A DNA stretch of 47,046 nt from an uncultured Bacteroidota bacterium. Its GTDB lineage: Bacteria; Bacteroidota; Bacteroidia; Chitinophagales; Chitinophagaceae. The notes under the pieces are model-generated. The model saw only the letters and a program-made list of their open reading frames with translations, was not told the DNA's origin and did no database searches. The stretch is taken from the NCBI GenBank assembly GCA_903903635.1, contig CAIUZK010000195.1:1-47046 (forward strand), written 5' to 3'. A program made the position numbers and the translations under genes. Below are positions 15,966 to 25,194 of the stretch, in pieces (the stretch's first letter is position 1; each line of letters begins with the position of its first letter).

Positions 15966-17597
15966 ATGAGAAAAATACTTTCCATCACCTGCTCTTTATT
16001 CCTTTTTTTAAGCTACCTGCATGCTCAACCAAAAATCGAAAAAAGTGAAATATTTGAAGAGCCTCTTTCTGAGGGTTGGACTAAACTGATGCTGTTGAAG
16101 AATGGCAACACCTTTTATTTTCATTATGGAGGCAAAAAGGGCATTGAAGAGGTCATTTTTGGAAAGAATAAGAAAAAGATAGGCAGCCACACTATTGAGG
16201 GTAAAAACTGGAATGCCAGAAGAAAAATACTGGTTAAGATTTGCGGGGCTTATGAAATAAATAATGAGCCGGTAATTTTTCTGGCTTATTATGGAGCAAA
16301 GTTTCCTGTTTTATGCAGGTTACGGATTAACCCCTTAAACGGAACCTTGATAAGCGAGGAACTTGTCGGTGATAAGCAAAAAAAATTCTATATGCGCGAT
16401 ATGCGCAACATTGAGAAAAACCAAAATATCTGTGTAGAAAAAGATGCTGAATCAGATAATTATGCTGTCGTCTTTTATAACGGACAATCTAAGGACCTTG
16501 ACGAAAAAATAAAAGTATTGCATTTTGATGGTAGCCATAAACTAATTAATATGGCCTATTATGACAGCCCTGACCCTAATATCAAACATCTTAATTTTAT
16601 TGGCGCTGTGGTTGATGGCAACAAACGTGTTTACATCAGTACTTATGGCACTGAAAGTGAGAAGGGTAAAAATGCGCATGTGTTTATAGCCCGCTTAAAT
16701 CTGGGAGATTCGGTATTTCAGAGTAAAACACTTGACTTCAGCGAAGATTTCATGAATACCAATTCGGATATGGTGTACAACCGAAGCAACAATACACTGG
16801 TCATGCTAACCAATACATTGGCTGAGAGTAAACGAAATTCCAAAACTTATGTTTCATTTATCAGCTATATAGACCCTGAAAATCTTACACTGAAAGGTGT
16901 AAACCTGGCAGGTAGCGAGAAGGTAAATGCTTATGCCCACGGTACATTGGGACTGGACAATGGTTACAGTTTTACCGGCCTGCCCCAAAAGCTGGTACTG
17001 AACCCTGATAATACTTTATCCGTGCTTCAGGAAGAATTAACCTTTAAGCAGATTGTAAATGCAAAAACCGGCTCAACTGTGGCTGAATATACCTATATGG
17101 GCAATATAGGAATTACTGAAATGGGAACCGATGGATTGGAAAAAAAGGGGTATGTAATGATGAAAAGCCAACAATATTACGGGCGGATTACCCCCTTTTA
17201 TATGGCCGGCAGAAGTAAGGGATTATGGGTGAACCAAATTTACAGCAGGGGAAATTCTGATGACAACTCATTTATGTCTTATGAATACATACATACTGCT
17301 AATGCAAATTATGTGCTGTTTAACGACAATCCGAAAAATGATAAAAAGGATGAGGATGAGGGAAGAAGAAAACTGACCGAAAACACCGACTTCATCAATA
17401 CTATATGCTATACCATTAAGGACGGTATAGCTAAAAGGTCTTATCTTTTTGGTGAGCCTATCGGCAAAAAAAATACCAGGGCCTGCTATATAGACGCCTC
17501 ACATTATGACAAAGCATCCAACACTTACACAACTGTAGTAAGCGAACAGCATGGCAGGAAATATGATTCACGTGTAGCCTGGATCCATTTTGAATAA
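15966..17597 (+). CDS. Secreted protein of unknown function (543 aa)
   Basis: A signal peptide (MRKILSITCSLFLFLSYLHAQ) is followed by about 520 residues rich in beta strands and charged turns, with no family recognised. Repeated short strands (FYFHYGGKKG, AVVFYNGQ, VFIARLNLGD, YVSFISYIDPENLTLKGVNL) suggest a beta-propeller-like or all-beta architecture. The C-terminus (RKYDSRVAWIHFE) lacks a T9SS sorting domain, so Sec export to the periplasm or outer membrane is most likely. An in-frame TTG at 15924 would put 14 extra residues ahead of the signal peptide, so ATG 15966 is chosen. The stop is 14 bp before the next gene, so the two are almost certainly co-transcribed. Confidence 0.75.
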   Translation: MRKILSITCSLFLFLSYLHAQPKIEKSEIFEEPLSEGWTKLMLLKNGNTFYFHYGGKKGIEEVIFGKNKKKIGSHTIEGKNWNARRKILVKICGAYEINNEPVIFLAYYGAKFPVLCRLRINPLNGTLISEELVGDKQKKFYMRDMRNIEKNQNICVEKDAESDNYAVVFYNGQSKDLDEKIKVLHFDGSHKLINMAYYDSPDPNIKHLNFIGAVVDGNKRVYISTYGTESEKGKNAHVFIARLNLGDSVFQSKTLDFSEDFMNTNSDMVYNRSNNTLVMLTNTLAESKRNSKTYVSFISYIDPENLTLKGVNLAGSEKVNAYAHGTLGLDNGYSFTGLPQKLVLNPDNTLSVLQEELTFKQIVNAKTGSTVAEYTYMGNIGITEMGTDGLEKKGYVMMKSQQYYGRITPFYMAGRSKGLWVNQIYSRGNSDDNSFMSYEYIHTANANYVLFNDNPKNDKKDEDEGRRKLTENTDFINTICYTIKDGIAKRSYLFGEPIGKKNTRACYIDASHYDKASNTYTTVVSEQHGRKYDSRVAWIHFE

Positions 17598-17611
17598 ACA
17601 CAACCATCCTT

Positions 17612-18619
17612 ATGAAAAATTTACACTCTATTACTTTAGGTATCGCTTTTACAATTTTATCTGTTTCTGCCAAGGGCCAACTTGCCCTGGATAACCAGAA
17701 TATAGCACAAGCCAATAATGCTTTGGGCGCAAACCACAATTGCGACAATGCTCTTATGTACCTGCGCATGGTATCCGACTCGGGCAAATTGAAAGCCGAT
17801 TACCTGCTGGCTATAGGTAAGGCCAATGATTGCAAGGAGAATGGCCCCCAGGCCATTTATTACTTCACCAAATACCTTGAACTTAACCCAGGGGATGATA
17901 CCATAAAAAAAAGGGTTGCAGAACTTAAAGACCAAAATAACCAGAAGAAGGAAGTAACCACTGAGGAAAAACAGGCCAATGCTATTTATAAAAATGCCCA
18001 AAAAGGCAAAAACAGCCATGGTCGTGGCGGCATTTATGAAAAGGATTTTGTTTGGGGATTTTCGGGGGACCAATTTACCGGAGGAACGAATTCACCCTAT
18101 AAAGAAGAAATCAGCCTATATAACAATTATATGTTCCCAATGGCTAAAAATCGCATGCTATTCGAATGTTCTGTACATATAGGTGTTATGGCGGGAGGGC
18201 AAAAAGAGTGGTTTGCCAGGGTATTTGATTGCCCGATAGGTAATGTAAAAAAAGTACCCGGCGCAATGGAGGGAGGCTTTGAAATATCGTTTTCTGGCGT
18301 TATCATCAATAAACATGATTTTGCCTGGACGGCAGGGCCAATAACAGGCATATCATTGTACACTATGCCTAGCATCGATGTAGATTCCATCTCTAATACT
18401 TATTCATCGCCAGTAATGATTTCGCCCATAATTGGCCTGAGTTCTGAAATTCTTCTGGGCAAGCATGTTTTCATGTCCCTACAGTATAACTATTTTCTGA
18501 AATCTTCATTTTCCAATGAACTAAACCATGAAACTACCGTTACCCCTGTAAATGGCAACAGTTTGCGATTCAGCATTGGCTTGAGGGGATTTGGATTCCC
18601 CTACGATTCCTGGCGGTAA
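17612..18619 (+). CDS. Exported TPR-containing protein of unknown function
   Basis: This is a 335-residue protein with a signal peptide ending at SVSAKGQ (about residue 23). A helical segment (about 24-110: ALGANHNCDNALMYLRMV, YLLAIGKANDCKENGPQAIYYFTKYLELNPGDD) contains at least one good TPR ending in the usual LNPGDD. After a lysine-rich linker (about 113-140) the C-terminal half is beta-rich and ends in an outer-membrane-barrel-like strand pattern (MSLQYNYFLKSSF ... SLRFSIGLRGFGF). It starts 14 bp after the preceding secreted protein and probably works with it at the envelope. No family name can be assigned. Confidence 0.7.
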   Translation: MKNLHSITLGIAFTILSVSAKGQLALDNQNIAQANNALGANHNCDNALMYLRMVSDSGKLKADYLLAIGKANDCKENGPQAIYYFTKYLELNPGDDTIKKRVAELKDQNNQKKEVTTEEKQANAIYKNAQKGKNSHGRGGIYEKDFVWGFSGDQFTGGTNSPYKEEISLYNNYMFPMAKNRMLFECSVHIGVMAGGQKEWFARVFDCPIGNVKKVPGAMEGGFEISFSGVIINKHDFAWTAGPITGISLYTMPSIDVDSISNTYSSPVMISPIIGLSSEILLGKHVFMSLQYNYFLKSSFSNELNHETTVTPVNGNSLRFSIGLRGFGFPYDSWR

Positions 18620-18633
18620 ACAACATTCAAATC

Positions 18634-19062
18634 TTAATTCCCAGCCGGATTACCCGGAATCGGAACCGGAACATTTGCATTTCCCTGGTTATTGGCCGGA
18701 TAGAGCTTCATGTATCTGGGATAATTGCGTTCAGGGTGCAGGTCGAGACTTAACCCCTTAAGAATTTGTATCCTTGATTTTGCAAGATCTACTTTCTCCA
18801 GGAATGGCGGCTTATTGGGCGAGAAGGTAAAATTATCCTTATCCCAATACAGATACCCTCCACGGGCCGGATCATAAAATGTATAATAGTCGGGGAAATA
18901 AACATGCGCCTTGGCATCATAATTTTGTGCTCCTGCCCATTCCGGCAGTTGCACGGCACTTGCGCTTTTACCGGCCGGAGTTGCATCCTGAGCCTGAACA
19001 TTTGACGTAATACCAAACAGGGGCAGTAAAACAATGCAAAAAATAATCTTTATATATTTCAT
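18634..19062 (-). CDS. Small exported protein of unknown function (142 aa)
   Basis: A signal peptide (residues 1-25, ending SNVQAQ) precedes a short Ala/Ser-rich stretch and a compact tyrosine-rich region (YDAKAHVYFPDYYTFYDPARGGYLYWD, about 48-74). The pattern of a YFPDYxTFYDPxRxGYxYW core followed by FLxxVDLxKxRIQIL is distinctive and looks conserved, but I cannot name the family. The tail is Pro/Asn-rich. It is convergent with the TPR gene (14 bp between stops) and has no close partner. A periplasmic or surface location is inferred from the signal peptide. Confidence 0.6.
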   Translation of the reverse strand: MKYIKIIFCIVLLPLFGITSNVQAQDATPAGKSASAVQLPEWAGAQNYDAKAHVYFPDYYTFYDPARGGYLYWDKDNFTFSPNKPPFLEKVDLAKSRIQILKGLSLDLHPERNYPRYMKLYPANNQGNANVPVPIPGNPAGN

Positions 19063-19240
19063 ACTAATTCCTTTTTTGTGAATCTAATCTTAGTGAAGTT
19101 ACTCCTATTTCAGCCCATAATGACTGATAGATATCAAAGACCGGGCAAATTAATATTTGCCCGCAGGCCAAACACAAAATACACGTAAAGAAAACCAACC
19201 AACTTATACTCAGGCATATCAAAGGTTCCCGCCTATTTTA

Positions 19241-19248
19241 TATATTTG
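19241..19248 (+). promoter_or_regulatory. -7 promoter element of the TPR membrane protein gene
   Basis: TATATTTG is an exact match to TAnnTTTG and lies 20 bp before the GTG start at 19269. This gives a short leader and supports that start. No good -33 box was seen. Confidence 0.4.
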
Positions 19249-19268
19249 GTGGAATTTATTTCTATAGC

Positions 19269-20993
19269 GTGAGTAAAATAAAAACACAACAACCGGGGCA
19301 AAAAACAAGTTTCCAGGAGCCTGCTGCAAAAAGGCCATCTCCATCAATAGCAGGAAATAAGGAAGCCTTTAGAGTTCCTTACCCTTTTCTGTGGCTGGCA
19401 TTAACTGTGCTTGTTGTCTACTTCCCATCACTTTCCAATGGGCTTACAGAACTGGACGATACTATTTTCATCCGCGACTTTCATGATTACAATGAGCATC
19501 TTGGTAACCTGTTTACCTCTTTTCACAGGGGCTTATTCGATGCCACCAAAGATCCCTATTACAGGCCCCTGTTCATGGATTCAATGATACTCAACAACCT
19601 TATCGGGGAGTATGGCAACAATATTGGCAGCTATCATGCAGTCAATATCCTGCTGCACATGGGTTCTGTTTTAATACTTTTCAAGCTGTTTTTAAAACTC
19701 GATATTAAGGAACTGCACGCTTTCATTTTATGCCTGCTATTTGCAGTTCACCCTGTTTTATCTCAGGCCGTTTCCTGGATCCCGGGACGCAACGATACCA
19801 TGCTTGCTATTTTTACCTTTTCGTTTTTGTCCTTTTCAGTCGATTATGCAAAAAGTGAACACAAAGCATCACTGCTCTTTTCCGCTTTATTTCTTTTGCT
19901 TGCCTTCTTTACCAAGGAGACAGCGGTATTTGCAGCCCCTGTGGCCTTTGTTTTACTCGTATTTTTCATCGATAAAAAGTGGAACAACAAATCCAGCCTG
20001 ATTCAATATGGTGTATGGACAGCATGCTTCGCAACCTGGTTCCTGGTAAGGGCAAGCGCCACTCCTCAAACCAACATTAGTTTTACTCAGGTAATACACG
20101 ATTTTATTCCCAGGGTTCCGCTCATTGCTCAATACATAGGAAAGGTATTTTTCCCATTCAATCTGAGTGTATTCCCCATTCAGCAGGATACTGTATACTA
20201 CTATGGATTTGCTGCCATAATACTGCTTGTGGTAATCATAATACTAAGCAAGAAAGCGAGTATTAAAAAGATACTGGGTGGATTTGCTGTTTTCCTATTG
20301 TTCCTTTTACCGGCTCTGTTTGTTCCCGGCAAACTGAATGAACAATCGTTTGAACACCGCCTCTATCTTCCTGTTATTGGTATCCTTCTGGTATTGTCAC
20401 AAACATCTGTTTTCAACAATAAGCTCAAAGAAGTGCAGCTATTTTTCTGTGCCATAGCAGTCTGCCTGTTGTTTGCGGCAATCAATTACCAACATCAGAA
20501 ATCATTTGAAGATCCATTGACCTTCTGGACCAAAGCCGCCGAATCATCCCCCCATTCAGCATTTGCCAATATGATGCTGGCTGCCCGGCTAGATAAAGAC
20601 GACTTCGGAAAATCCTGCTCCCTCTTTCAAAAAGCATACCAGCTTAACCCTGATGAAAAGTATCTGAATTTTTATTACGGTCTTATGTTGCAGAAAAAAG
20701 ACTCCGTGCTGGCTTCAGAAAAATACCTTTTAAAAGAAAAAAACACATCCGGTTATTATGAGTGCGACTTTTACCTTGCAAGGGTGGCAATGGAAAAGAA
20801 AGATCTCAACGGCGCCATTGCCTGCCTGGAGGCTTATGTAAAAAAAGACACCAAGAACGGCCCTGCCAATAATAACCTGCTGCTATTATACCACGATACC
20901 CAGCAAACGGACAAGGCAAGAAACCATATAAAGGAAATGCAAAAGAACGGGCTATTGGTTCCTAAAGAAATGCTCCAGTTGTTTGGTATGTAA
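19269..20993 (+). CDS. Polytopic membrane protein with C-terminal TPRs (TMTC/GT-C-like)
   Basis: This is a 574-residue protein starting at GTG. A basic N-terminal tail (about residues 1-40) precedes about ten membrane segments (about 41-415). The first loop contains LTELDDTIFIRDFHDYNEHLGN and YYRPLFMDSM, followed by PGRNDTMLAIFTF. This arrangement is seen in TMTC-type O-mannosyltransferases and related GT-C proteins, where the acidic pair in loop 1 is catalytic. The soluble C-terminus (about 425-574) holds TPR-like helices, for example FANMMLAARLDKDDFGKSCSLFQKAYQLNPDEKYLNFYYG. The likely role is sugar transfer from a polyprenyl-phosphate donor to exported protein. That is family-level inference, and a pure scaffold role is possible. 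Confidence 0.7.
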   Translation: MSKIKTQQPGQKTSFQEPAAKRPSPSIAGNKEAFRVPYPFLWLALTVLVVYFPSLSNGLTELDDTIFIRDFHDYNEHLGNLFTSFHRGLFDATKDPYYRPLFMDSMILNNLIGEYGNNIGSYHAVNILLHMGSVLILFKLFLKLDIKELHAFILCLLFAVHPVLSQAVSWIPGRNDTMLAIFTFSFLSFSVDYAKSEHKASLLFSALFLLLAFFTKETAVFAAPVAFVLLVFFIDKKWNNKSSLIQYGVWTACFATWFLVRASATPQTNISFTQVIHDFIPRVPLIAQYIGKVFFPFNLSVFPIQQDTVYYYGFAAIILLVVIIILSKKASIKKILGGFAVFLLFLLPALFVPGKLNEQSFEHRLYLPVIGILLVLSQTSVFNNKLKEVQLFFCAIAVCLLFAAINYQHQKSFEDPLTFWTKAAESSPHSAFANMMLAARLDKDDFGKSCSLFQKAYQLNPDEKYLNFYYGLMLQKKDSVLASEKYLLKEKNTSGYYECDFYLARVAMEKKDLNGAIACLEAYVKKDTKNGPANNNLLLLYHDTQQTDKARNHIKEMQKNGLLVPKEMLQLFGM

Positions 20994-21025
20994 TTATCCA
21001 GAAGGACTCCCTTTTAGGCTCCTGA

Positions 21026-21553
21026 TTAATTGGTATCCGGCTCATCAGATATGGTCATAAAATCATCAGTATGCGCCATTATGTATTCCAGTATTTTGTG
21101 TAATGTCGGCTCATTATATTCCATGTAACGGGCATCCAGTAACTCAAACTCTTTAAACTCATCATATAACTGAGCAAATTCCTCTACCGTTTTAGGTTTC
21201 GAGAGCATATCTTTATTCAGTACAAAAACTTTCAGCACATCATCCAATACCTGTGCCATTTCTTCGGCCTCAATACTTATAAGCTGGGTAATGGCCGCAG
21301 GGAGCAATCCGATATAACCATTCTCAATAAACTGGATAAAGCCACCCTGCCCTACCTGCATTCTTATATAATCATAGGTAAGCAACAACTGCTGTCCATC
21401 CGACAGATCATCCAGGAAATCGAAAGTTTGCCTGCGGTATAACTCCTCGTGCAATGGCTGTACCACAGCATCATACAGGTCGGCAAATTCGCCTGCTTTG
21501 TAAGCTGTATTTAACCATTTTATACTTATTTTGGGAAGGAAATTACTGTTCAT
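21026..21553 (-). CDS. DUF4375 (DMP19-like) domain protein
   Basis: This is a 175-residue soluble, mostly helical acidic protein. The family pattern is visible as LSDGQQLLLTYDYIRMQVGQGGFIQFIENGYIGLLPAAITQLISIEAEEMAQVLDDVLKVF, where the QVGQGGFxQFxxNGxG(x) segment is characteristic of DUF4375 (related to DMP19). Members occur as stand-alone cytoplasmic proteins, sometimes near toxin or immunity genes; no such partner is seen here. It ends convergently to the TPR membrane gene (32 bp between stops) and is divergent from tryptophan dioxygenase across 118 bp. Confidence 0.7.
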   Translation of the reverse strand: MNSNFLPKISIKWLNTAYKAGEFADLYDAVVQPLHEELYRRQTFDFLDDLSDGQQLLLTYDYIRMQVGQGGFIQFIENGYIGLLPAAITQLISIEAEEMAQVLDDVLKVFVLNKDMLSKPKTVEEFAQLYDEFKEFELLDARYMEYNEPTLHKILEYIMAHTDDFMTISDEPDTN

Positions 21554-21671
21554 AACTATTATCTTTGTTCAGATCCTTATCAAAGACCTTGCTCAATTCG
21601 CTTCAATAAAGGTAGATATACTGAGCGAACCAATAGTTATGATTTAAAAATTATCAAAACATTAAAACCAC

Positions 21672-22706
21672 ATGGAAAAGAAAAACCGGCCGCCAGTTTA
21701 TTACAGTGTATATCTGCAACTGGATAAAATACTCAATGCCCAGTTACCCGAAAGCGATAAGGAGGGAATAAAGGCCAATGATGAAATGTTGTTCATCGTC
21801 ATCCATCAATCCTATGAATTATGGTTCAAGCAGGTAATCTATGAATTGAATATTGTACGTGAAATTTTCAAGCAACCCAATATTCAAAACAATACGCCGG
21901 ACATATACAATAGTGTACACCGGCTAAAACGCATATGTAGCATTCTGGAAGTACTGGTGATGCAAATGGGGGTACTGGAAACAATGACCCCACTCGACTT
22001 TTTGGATTTCCGCGACCTGCTTCGCCCGGCATCCGGCTTCCAGAGCATTCAGTTCAAAATAATTGAGGCATCATTGGGGTTAAAGTACGACCAGCGACAT
22101 GGCAAGTCGTATTACCTTTCGCAGTTGACTGCTGAAGATGTAGAAAGGGTGAAGAACGCGGAGGCCGAAAAGCCATTATTATTACTTATCAATAACTGGC
22201 TGGAAAGGATGCCTTTTATAAAAGATGAAAACTACTGGAAGAACCACGATAGTGCTTCCTTCTGGAGCAAGTACCGCGAAGCTTATGCAGGCAGTTTATC
22301 GCCCGGAGAACAACAGAACCTGACAGTGTTCGATAGTATTTTTATTGATGATAAAAATTATTCACCGGACAGGTCCTTTAGTGCCGATGCAAGCCGGAGC
22401 GCCCTGTTCATTATGCTTTACCGCGACCATCCATTATTACAGTTGCCTTATGAGTTATTAACCACCTTACTTGAAATTGATGAACTGTTATCTATGTGGC
22501 GCCACAGGCACATACATATGGTACAACGCACTATTGGCAAACGCGTAGGTACAGGAGGCAGTACAGGAGCTGATTACCTGAAAGGGGCTGCTGATAGCCA
22601 TATCATTTTTAAAGAGCTTTCTGAATTGACATCGTTCTTATTGCCACGCAATGCTCTGCCCCAGTTGCCCGAATCGCTCATTAACGATCTGAGCTACAGA
22701 CAATAA
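21672..22706 (+). CDS. kynA: Tryptophan 2,3-dioxygenase
   Basis: This haem enzyme oxidises L-tryptophan to N-formylkynurenine, the first step of the kynurenine route. The 344-residue chain shows the substrate-binding segment HQSYELWFKQVIYEL (about residues 45-59), DFRDLLRPASGFQS (about 115-128) and the haem-ligand region MWRHRHIHMVQRTIGKRVGTGGSTGADYLK (about 275-304). It is longer than the ~280-residue proteobacterial enzyme, owing to an insertion in the central helical region. No kynurenine formamidase, kynureninase or 3-hydroxylase gene is adjacent. A possible promoter is TATCTTTG at 21560-21567. A strong hairpin terminator follows the gene. Confidence 0.95.
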   Translation: MEKKNRPPVYYSVYLQLDKILNAQLPESDKEGIKANDEMLFIVIHQSYELWFKQVIYELNIVREIFKQPNIQNNTPDIYNSVHRLKRICSILEVLVMQMGVLETMTPLDFLDFRDLLRPASGFQSIQFKIIEASLGLKYDQRHGKSYYLSQLTAEDVERVKNAEAEKPLLLLINNWLERMPFIKDENYWKNHDSASFWSKYREAYAGSLSPGEQQNLTVFDSIFIDDKNYSPDRSFSADASRSALFIMLYRDHPLLQLPYELLTTLLEIDELLSMWRHRHIHMVQRTIGKRVGTGGSTGADYLKGAADSHIIFKELSELTSFLLPRNALPQLPESLINDLSYRQ

Positions 22707-22765
22707 TCAGGCAACGAACTCCAGGAAGGGGTGATGTGGAAAGTTTTAGCAATATTAAAATAGTA

Positions 22766-22797
22766 AAACCGTCAGGGAACCTACCCGGACGGTTTTT
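22766..22797. terminator. Bidirectional rho-independent terminator after tryptophan dioxygenase
   Basis: AAAACCGTC (22766-22774) pairs with GACGGTTTT (22789-22797) around a loop in which GGG and CCC can pair further. A T-run follows on the plus strand, and AAAA precedes the stem for use from the opposite side. It serves two convergent genes. Confidence 0.85.
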
Positions 22798-22837
22798 AAT
22801 TATAATTATTCAGGTCAATATTACTTGCCGAACTAAA

Positions 22838-23227
22838 TTATTTTTTTGGAGCAGCAACTGCTTTTGAGTTCATTGCAGCATATTTTGTATACTGATCAGC
22901 AGTAAGCGCCCTTTTGATATTCTCATCTCTTGACTGAGCCATTTGCTGCAACTCACCTTCGCCTGGTACACCACCATTTTCCCTGGCTACTTCATCTTGC
23001 TTGATATAGAAGAATTCAGCATCATAAACTTTTTTATATTGCTCAGCATTTAAACCAAGTTTAGTTTCTAATGACTTTGCAATTTTTTCAGCCTTGGATT
23101 CTGCAGTTACAGCCGCATTAGACGAGCTTGTTTTATTAGCAGTTGCATTGTTGGTTTTTTTAACCTGGGCCATACAAACACCAGAAACCGATGCAATCAA
23201 AGTACAAGTAATGATCAACTTTTTCAT
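22838..23227 (-). CDS. Small periplasmic helical protein
   Basis: This is a 129-residue protein with a signal peptide MKKLIITCTLIASVSGVCMAQ and an Asn/Thr/Ser/Ala-rich linker. A charged helical body follows (KAEKIAKSLETKLGLNAEQYKKVYDAEFFYIKQDEVAREN, about 48-87), then RDENIKRALTADQYTKYAAM. The L..KLGLNxEQ..KV and ALTxDQYxKY motifs resemble the LTxxQ repeats of small Spy/CpxP-type or DUF4890-type periplasmic proteins of Bacteroidota. These are candidates for envelope-stress chaperones. The longer frame to 23314 puts 29 residues ahead of the signal peptide and is rejected. Its 3' end faces the tryptophan dioxygenase terminator. Confidence 0.65.
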   Translation of the reverse strand: MKKLIITCTLIASVSGVCMAQVKKTNNATANKTSSSNAAVTAESKAEKIAKSLETKLGLNAEQYKKVYDAEFFYIKQDEVARENGGVPGEGELQQMAQSRDENIKRALTADQYTKYAAMNSKAVAAPKK

Positions 23228-23458
23228 ATTTATGAATTTTAGTGGTTTTAAATTAAGTACTAAATTAGAATAATAATTACAAATAACCACAAAAGCAATT
23301 ATTTTTTTTATCAACTATAACATATAGTGCCTCGAAAATCAAGCCTGTAGCCACTTTCATGCAATCGTTAATTTTATATCCCGGTCAGGGTATTTAAATT
23401 TCAAGTTAATAATTTTTGCATTATCACTCTTTGTGCTTCCTGATATCGTCTGATTTTT

Positions 23459-24652
23459 TTATTCAAAATCGGCATAAAGCAGGTATTTGCGCCTTATCTT
23501 TTTAAACTCCCTGATTTTGATCTCCCACGATGCTGTTATCGCTGCCTCACTATCGTTGTTCTTTATTGCCTGCTCCAGATCTGTAGTGCCGCTTAGTTTG
23601 GTGAAAAATCCATTGAAAAACTTCGGTTTATCCGGGTAAGCCGTATATGCCTTTATCAACCAGTTGAGGTACATTTTATTGCCTGTCAGGAGCAACACCT
23701 CTTCAGGTCGATCGCCTGCTATCTCACCATAACAAACCTTGTTTTCATATGGAGGGTTCTTTGCTCCCAAACCACTTTTCGGTTCAAAATTATAGGTAAA
23801 CTTCCCCGCCAGTTCAGGATGCCCGTATTGCTGAAAAGGTTTATCCGTGCCTCTCCCTACACTTATTACAGTTCCCTCAAAAAGACATAGAGAAGGATAG
23901 GCATAAATAGCTGCCATATTTCTTAAGTTGGGCGATGGGGCTACAGGCAATTTATACTTCTTACTGTGCGTATAATTGAGACATTTCACTACTTTAAGCT
24001 CCAGCTCTTTAGCATTATTGAACCACCGCTCCCCTGCCAGCATCAAGGCATATTCGCCACATGTCATTCCATATACAATCGGGATACACTGCATACCTAC
24101 AAATGATTTCTGCTCCTTTTCCAATACCGGACCATCCACATAAAAACCGTTTGGGTTGGGTCGGTCGAGCACTAAAAAGTTCTTTTTATTTTCGGCGCAA
24201 GCTTCCATGCAATACTCCAGCGTAGATATATAGGTATAAAAACGCACACCCACATCCTGCAGATCGTATACCATAATGTCTATATCTTCAAGATCTCCGG
24301 CGGTTGGTTTCTTATGTGCGCCATACAACGAAATCACGGGCAGCTTTGTTGCGCTGTCTATGCCGTTATCTATATGAGCGCCGGCATCAGCCACCCCCCT
24401 GAACCCATGCTCTGGCACAAATATTTTCTTTACCGCCACATGCCTGCTAAGCAGCATATCCAGCAGTGAAGAGTCGCCGGCAACCGAGGTCTGATTGATG
24501 ATCAGGGCAACATTTTTGTTTTTCAGATAATGCATATAGAACTCCGGTTTTGCATCTGCAGGCATAACATCCGTATCAAACAGGGATTGAGCGTTTGCAA
24601 CCTGCATTTGTAACAGCAGTAAAATAATTACCGAAAAAAAACCGGGTTTCAT
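23459..24652 (-). CDS. namZ: DUF1343 exo-beta-N-acetylmuramidase (NamZ family)
   Basis: This 397-residue exported protein has a signal peptide ending at QVANAQ (about residue 22). Family features are NVALIINQTSV, FVPEHGFRGVADAGAHIDNGIDSATKLPVISLYG (about 77-110), DIDIMVYDLQDVGVRFYTYISTL (about 122-144), VLDRPNPNG and IVYGMTCGEYALML. NamZ enzymes (formerly DUF1343, B. subtilis YbbC) remove single N-acetylmuramic acid residues from the non-reducing end of peptidoglycan fragments and feed cell-wall recycling. No MurNAc transporter, NagZ or MurQ gene lies next to it here. The start gives a compact signal peptide directly. The gene is divergent from the FKBP gene at 24740. Confidence 0.88.
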   Translation of the reverse strand: MKPGFFSVIILLLLQMQVANAQSLFDTDVMPADAKPEFYMHYLKNKNVALIINQTSVAGDSSLLDMLLSRHVAVKKIFVPEHGFRGVADAGAHIDNGIDSATKLPVISLYGAHKKPTAGDLEDIDIMVYDLQDVGVRFYTYISTLEYCMEACAENKKNFLVLDRPNPNGFYVDGPVLEKEQKSFVGMQCIPIVYGMTCGEYALMLAGERWFNNAKELELKVVKCLNYTHSKKYKLPVAPSPNLRNMAAIYAYPSLCLFEGTVISVGRGTDKPFQQYGHPELAGKFTYNFEPKSGLGAKNPPYENKVCYGEIAGDRPEEVLLLTGNKMYLNWLIKAYTAYPDKPKFFNGFFTKLSGTTDLEQAIKNNDSEAAITASWEIKIREFKKIRRKYLLYADFE

Positions 24653-24739
24653 ATTATTTGAGAATTTTTCCTAAAGATAACCTGCCATCTATTATAATAA
24701 TGTAACTTGCACCCTTTATTTAATTTTCAAACGTAAAAT

Positions 24740-25168
24740 ATGCAACAAGTACAGAAAGGAGATAAAGTTAATGTTCACTACCATGGCAAGTTAACTGATG
24801 GCTCTACATTCGACAGCTCACTGGGACGTGAACCTCTGGAGTTCCAGGCAGGTGCCGGACAGGTAATCAAGGGTTTCGACGACGCGGTTCTTAATATGAC
24901 AGTTGGCGAAAAGAAAACAGTGAATATCCCTGTTTTACATGCTTATGGAGAGCGCAATGAAGACATGGTAATGGAATATCCAATCAGTGAGTTCCCTGCC
25001 GATATGAACCCTGAATTAGGTATGGAATTACAAATGGGCGATAATGCAGGCAATGTATTCCCTGTAGTTATTGTTGAGGTTGGTGAAGAGACCGTAGTTC
25101 TTGATGCCAATCACCCTCTCGCTGGTCAGGATCTTATTTTTGAATTAGAACTGGTATCTATCAATTAA
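24740..25168 (+). CDS. SlyD-like FKBP-type peptidyl-prolyl cis-trans isomerase
   Basis: This is a 142-residue cytoplasmic foldase with no signal peptide. The FKBP core is split: [55 protein letters not shown] (about residues 8-62), then an insert-in-flap chaperone domain (about 63-120), then [20 protein letters not shown]. This is the SlyD layout. The C-terminus stops right after the last FKBP strand and lacks the His/Cys-rich nickel-binding tail of E. coli SlyD, so metal delivery is unlikely. Upstream, TAACTTGC at 24704-24711 is a near-match -7 element. A perfect palindromic terminator follows the stop. Confidence 0.9.
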   Translation: MQQVQKGDKVNVHYHGKLTDGSTFDSSLGREPLEFQAGAGQVIKGFDDAVLNMTVGEKKTVNIPVLHAYGERNEDMVMEYPISEFPADMNPELGMELQMGDNAGNVFPVVIVEVGEETVVLDANHPLAGQDLIFELELVSIN

Positions 25169-25194
25169 TTCTGCTCACAGAGCAGCAATATATG

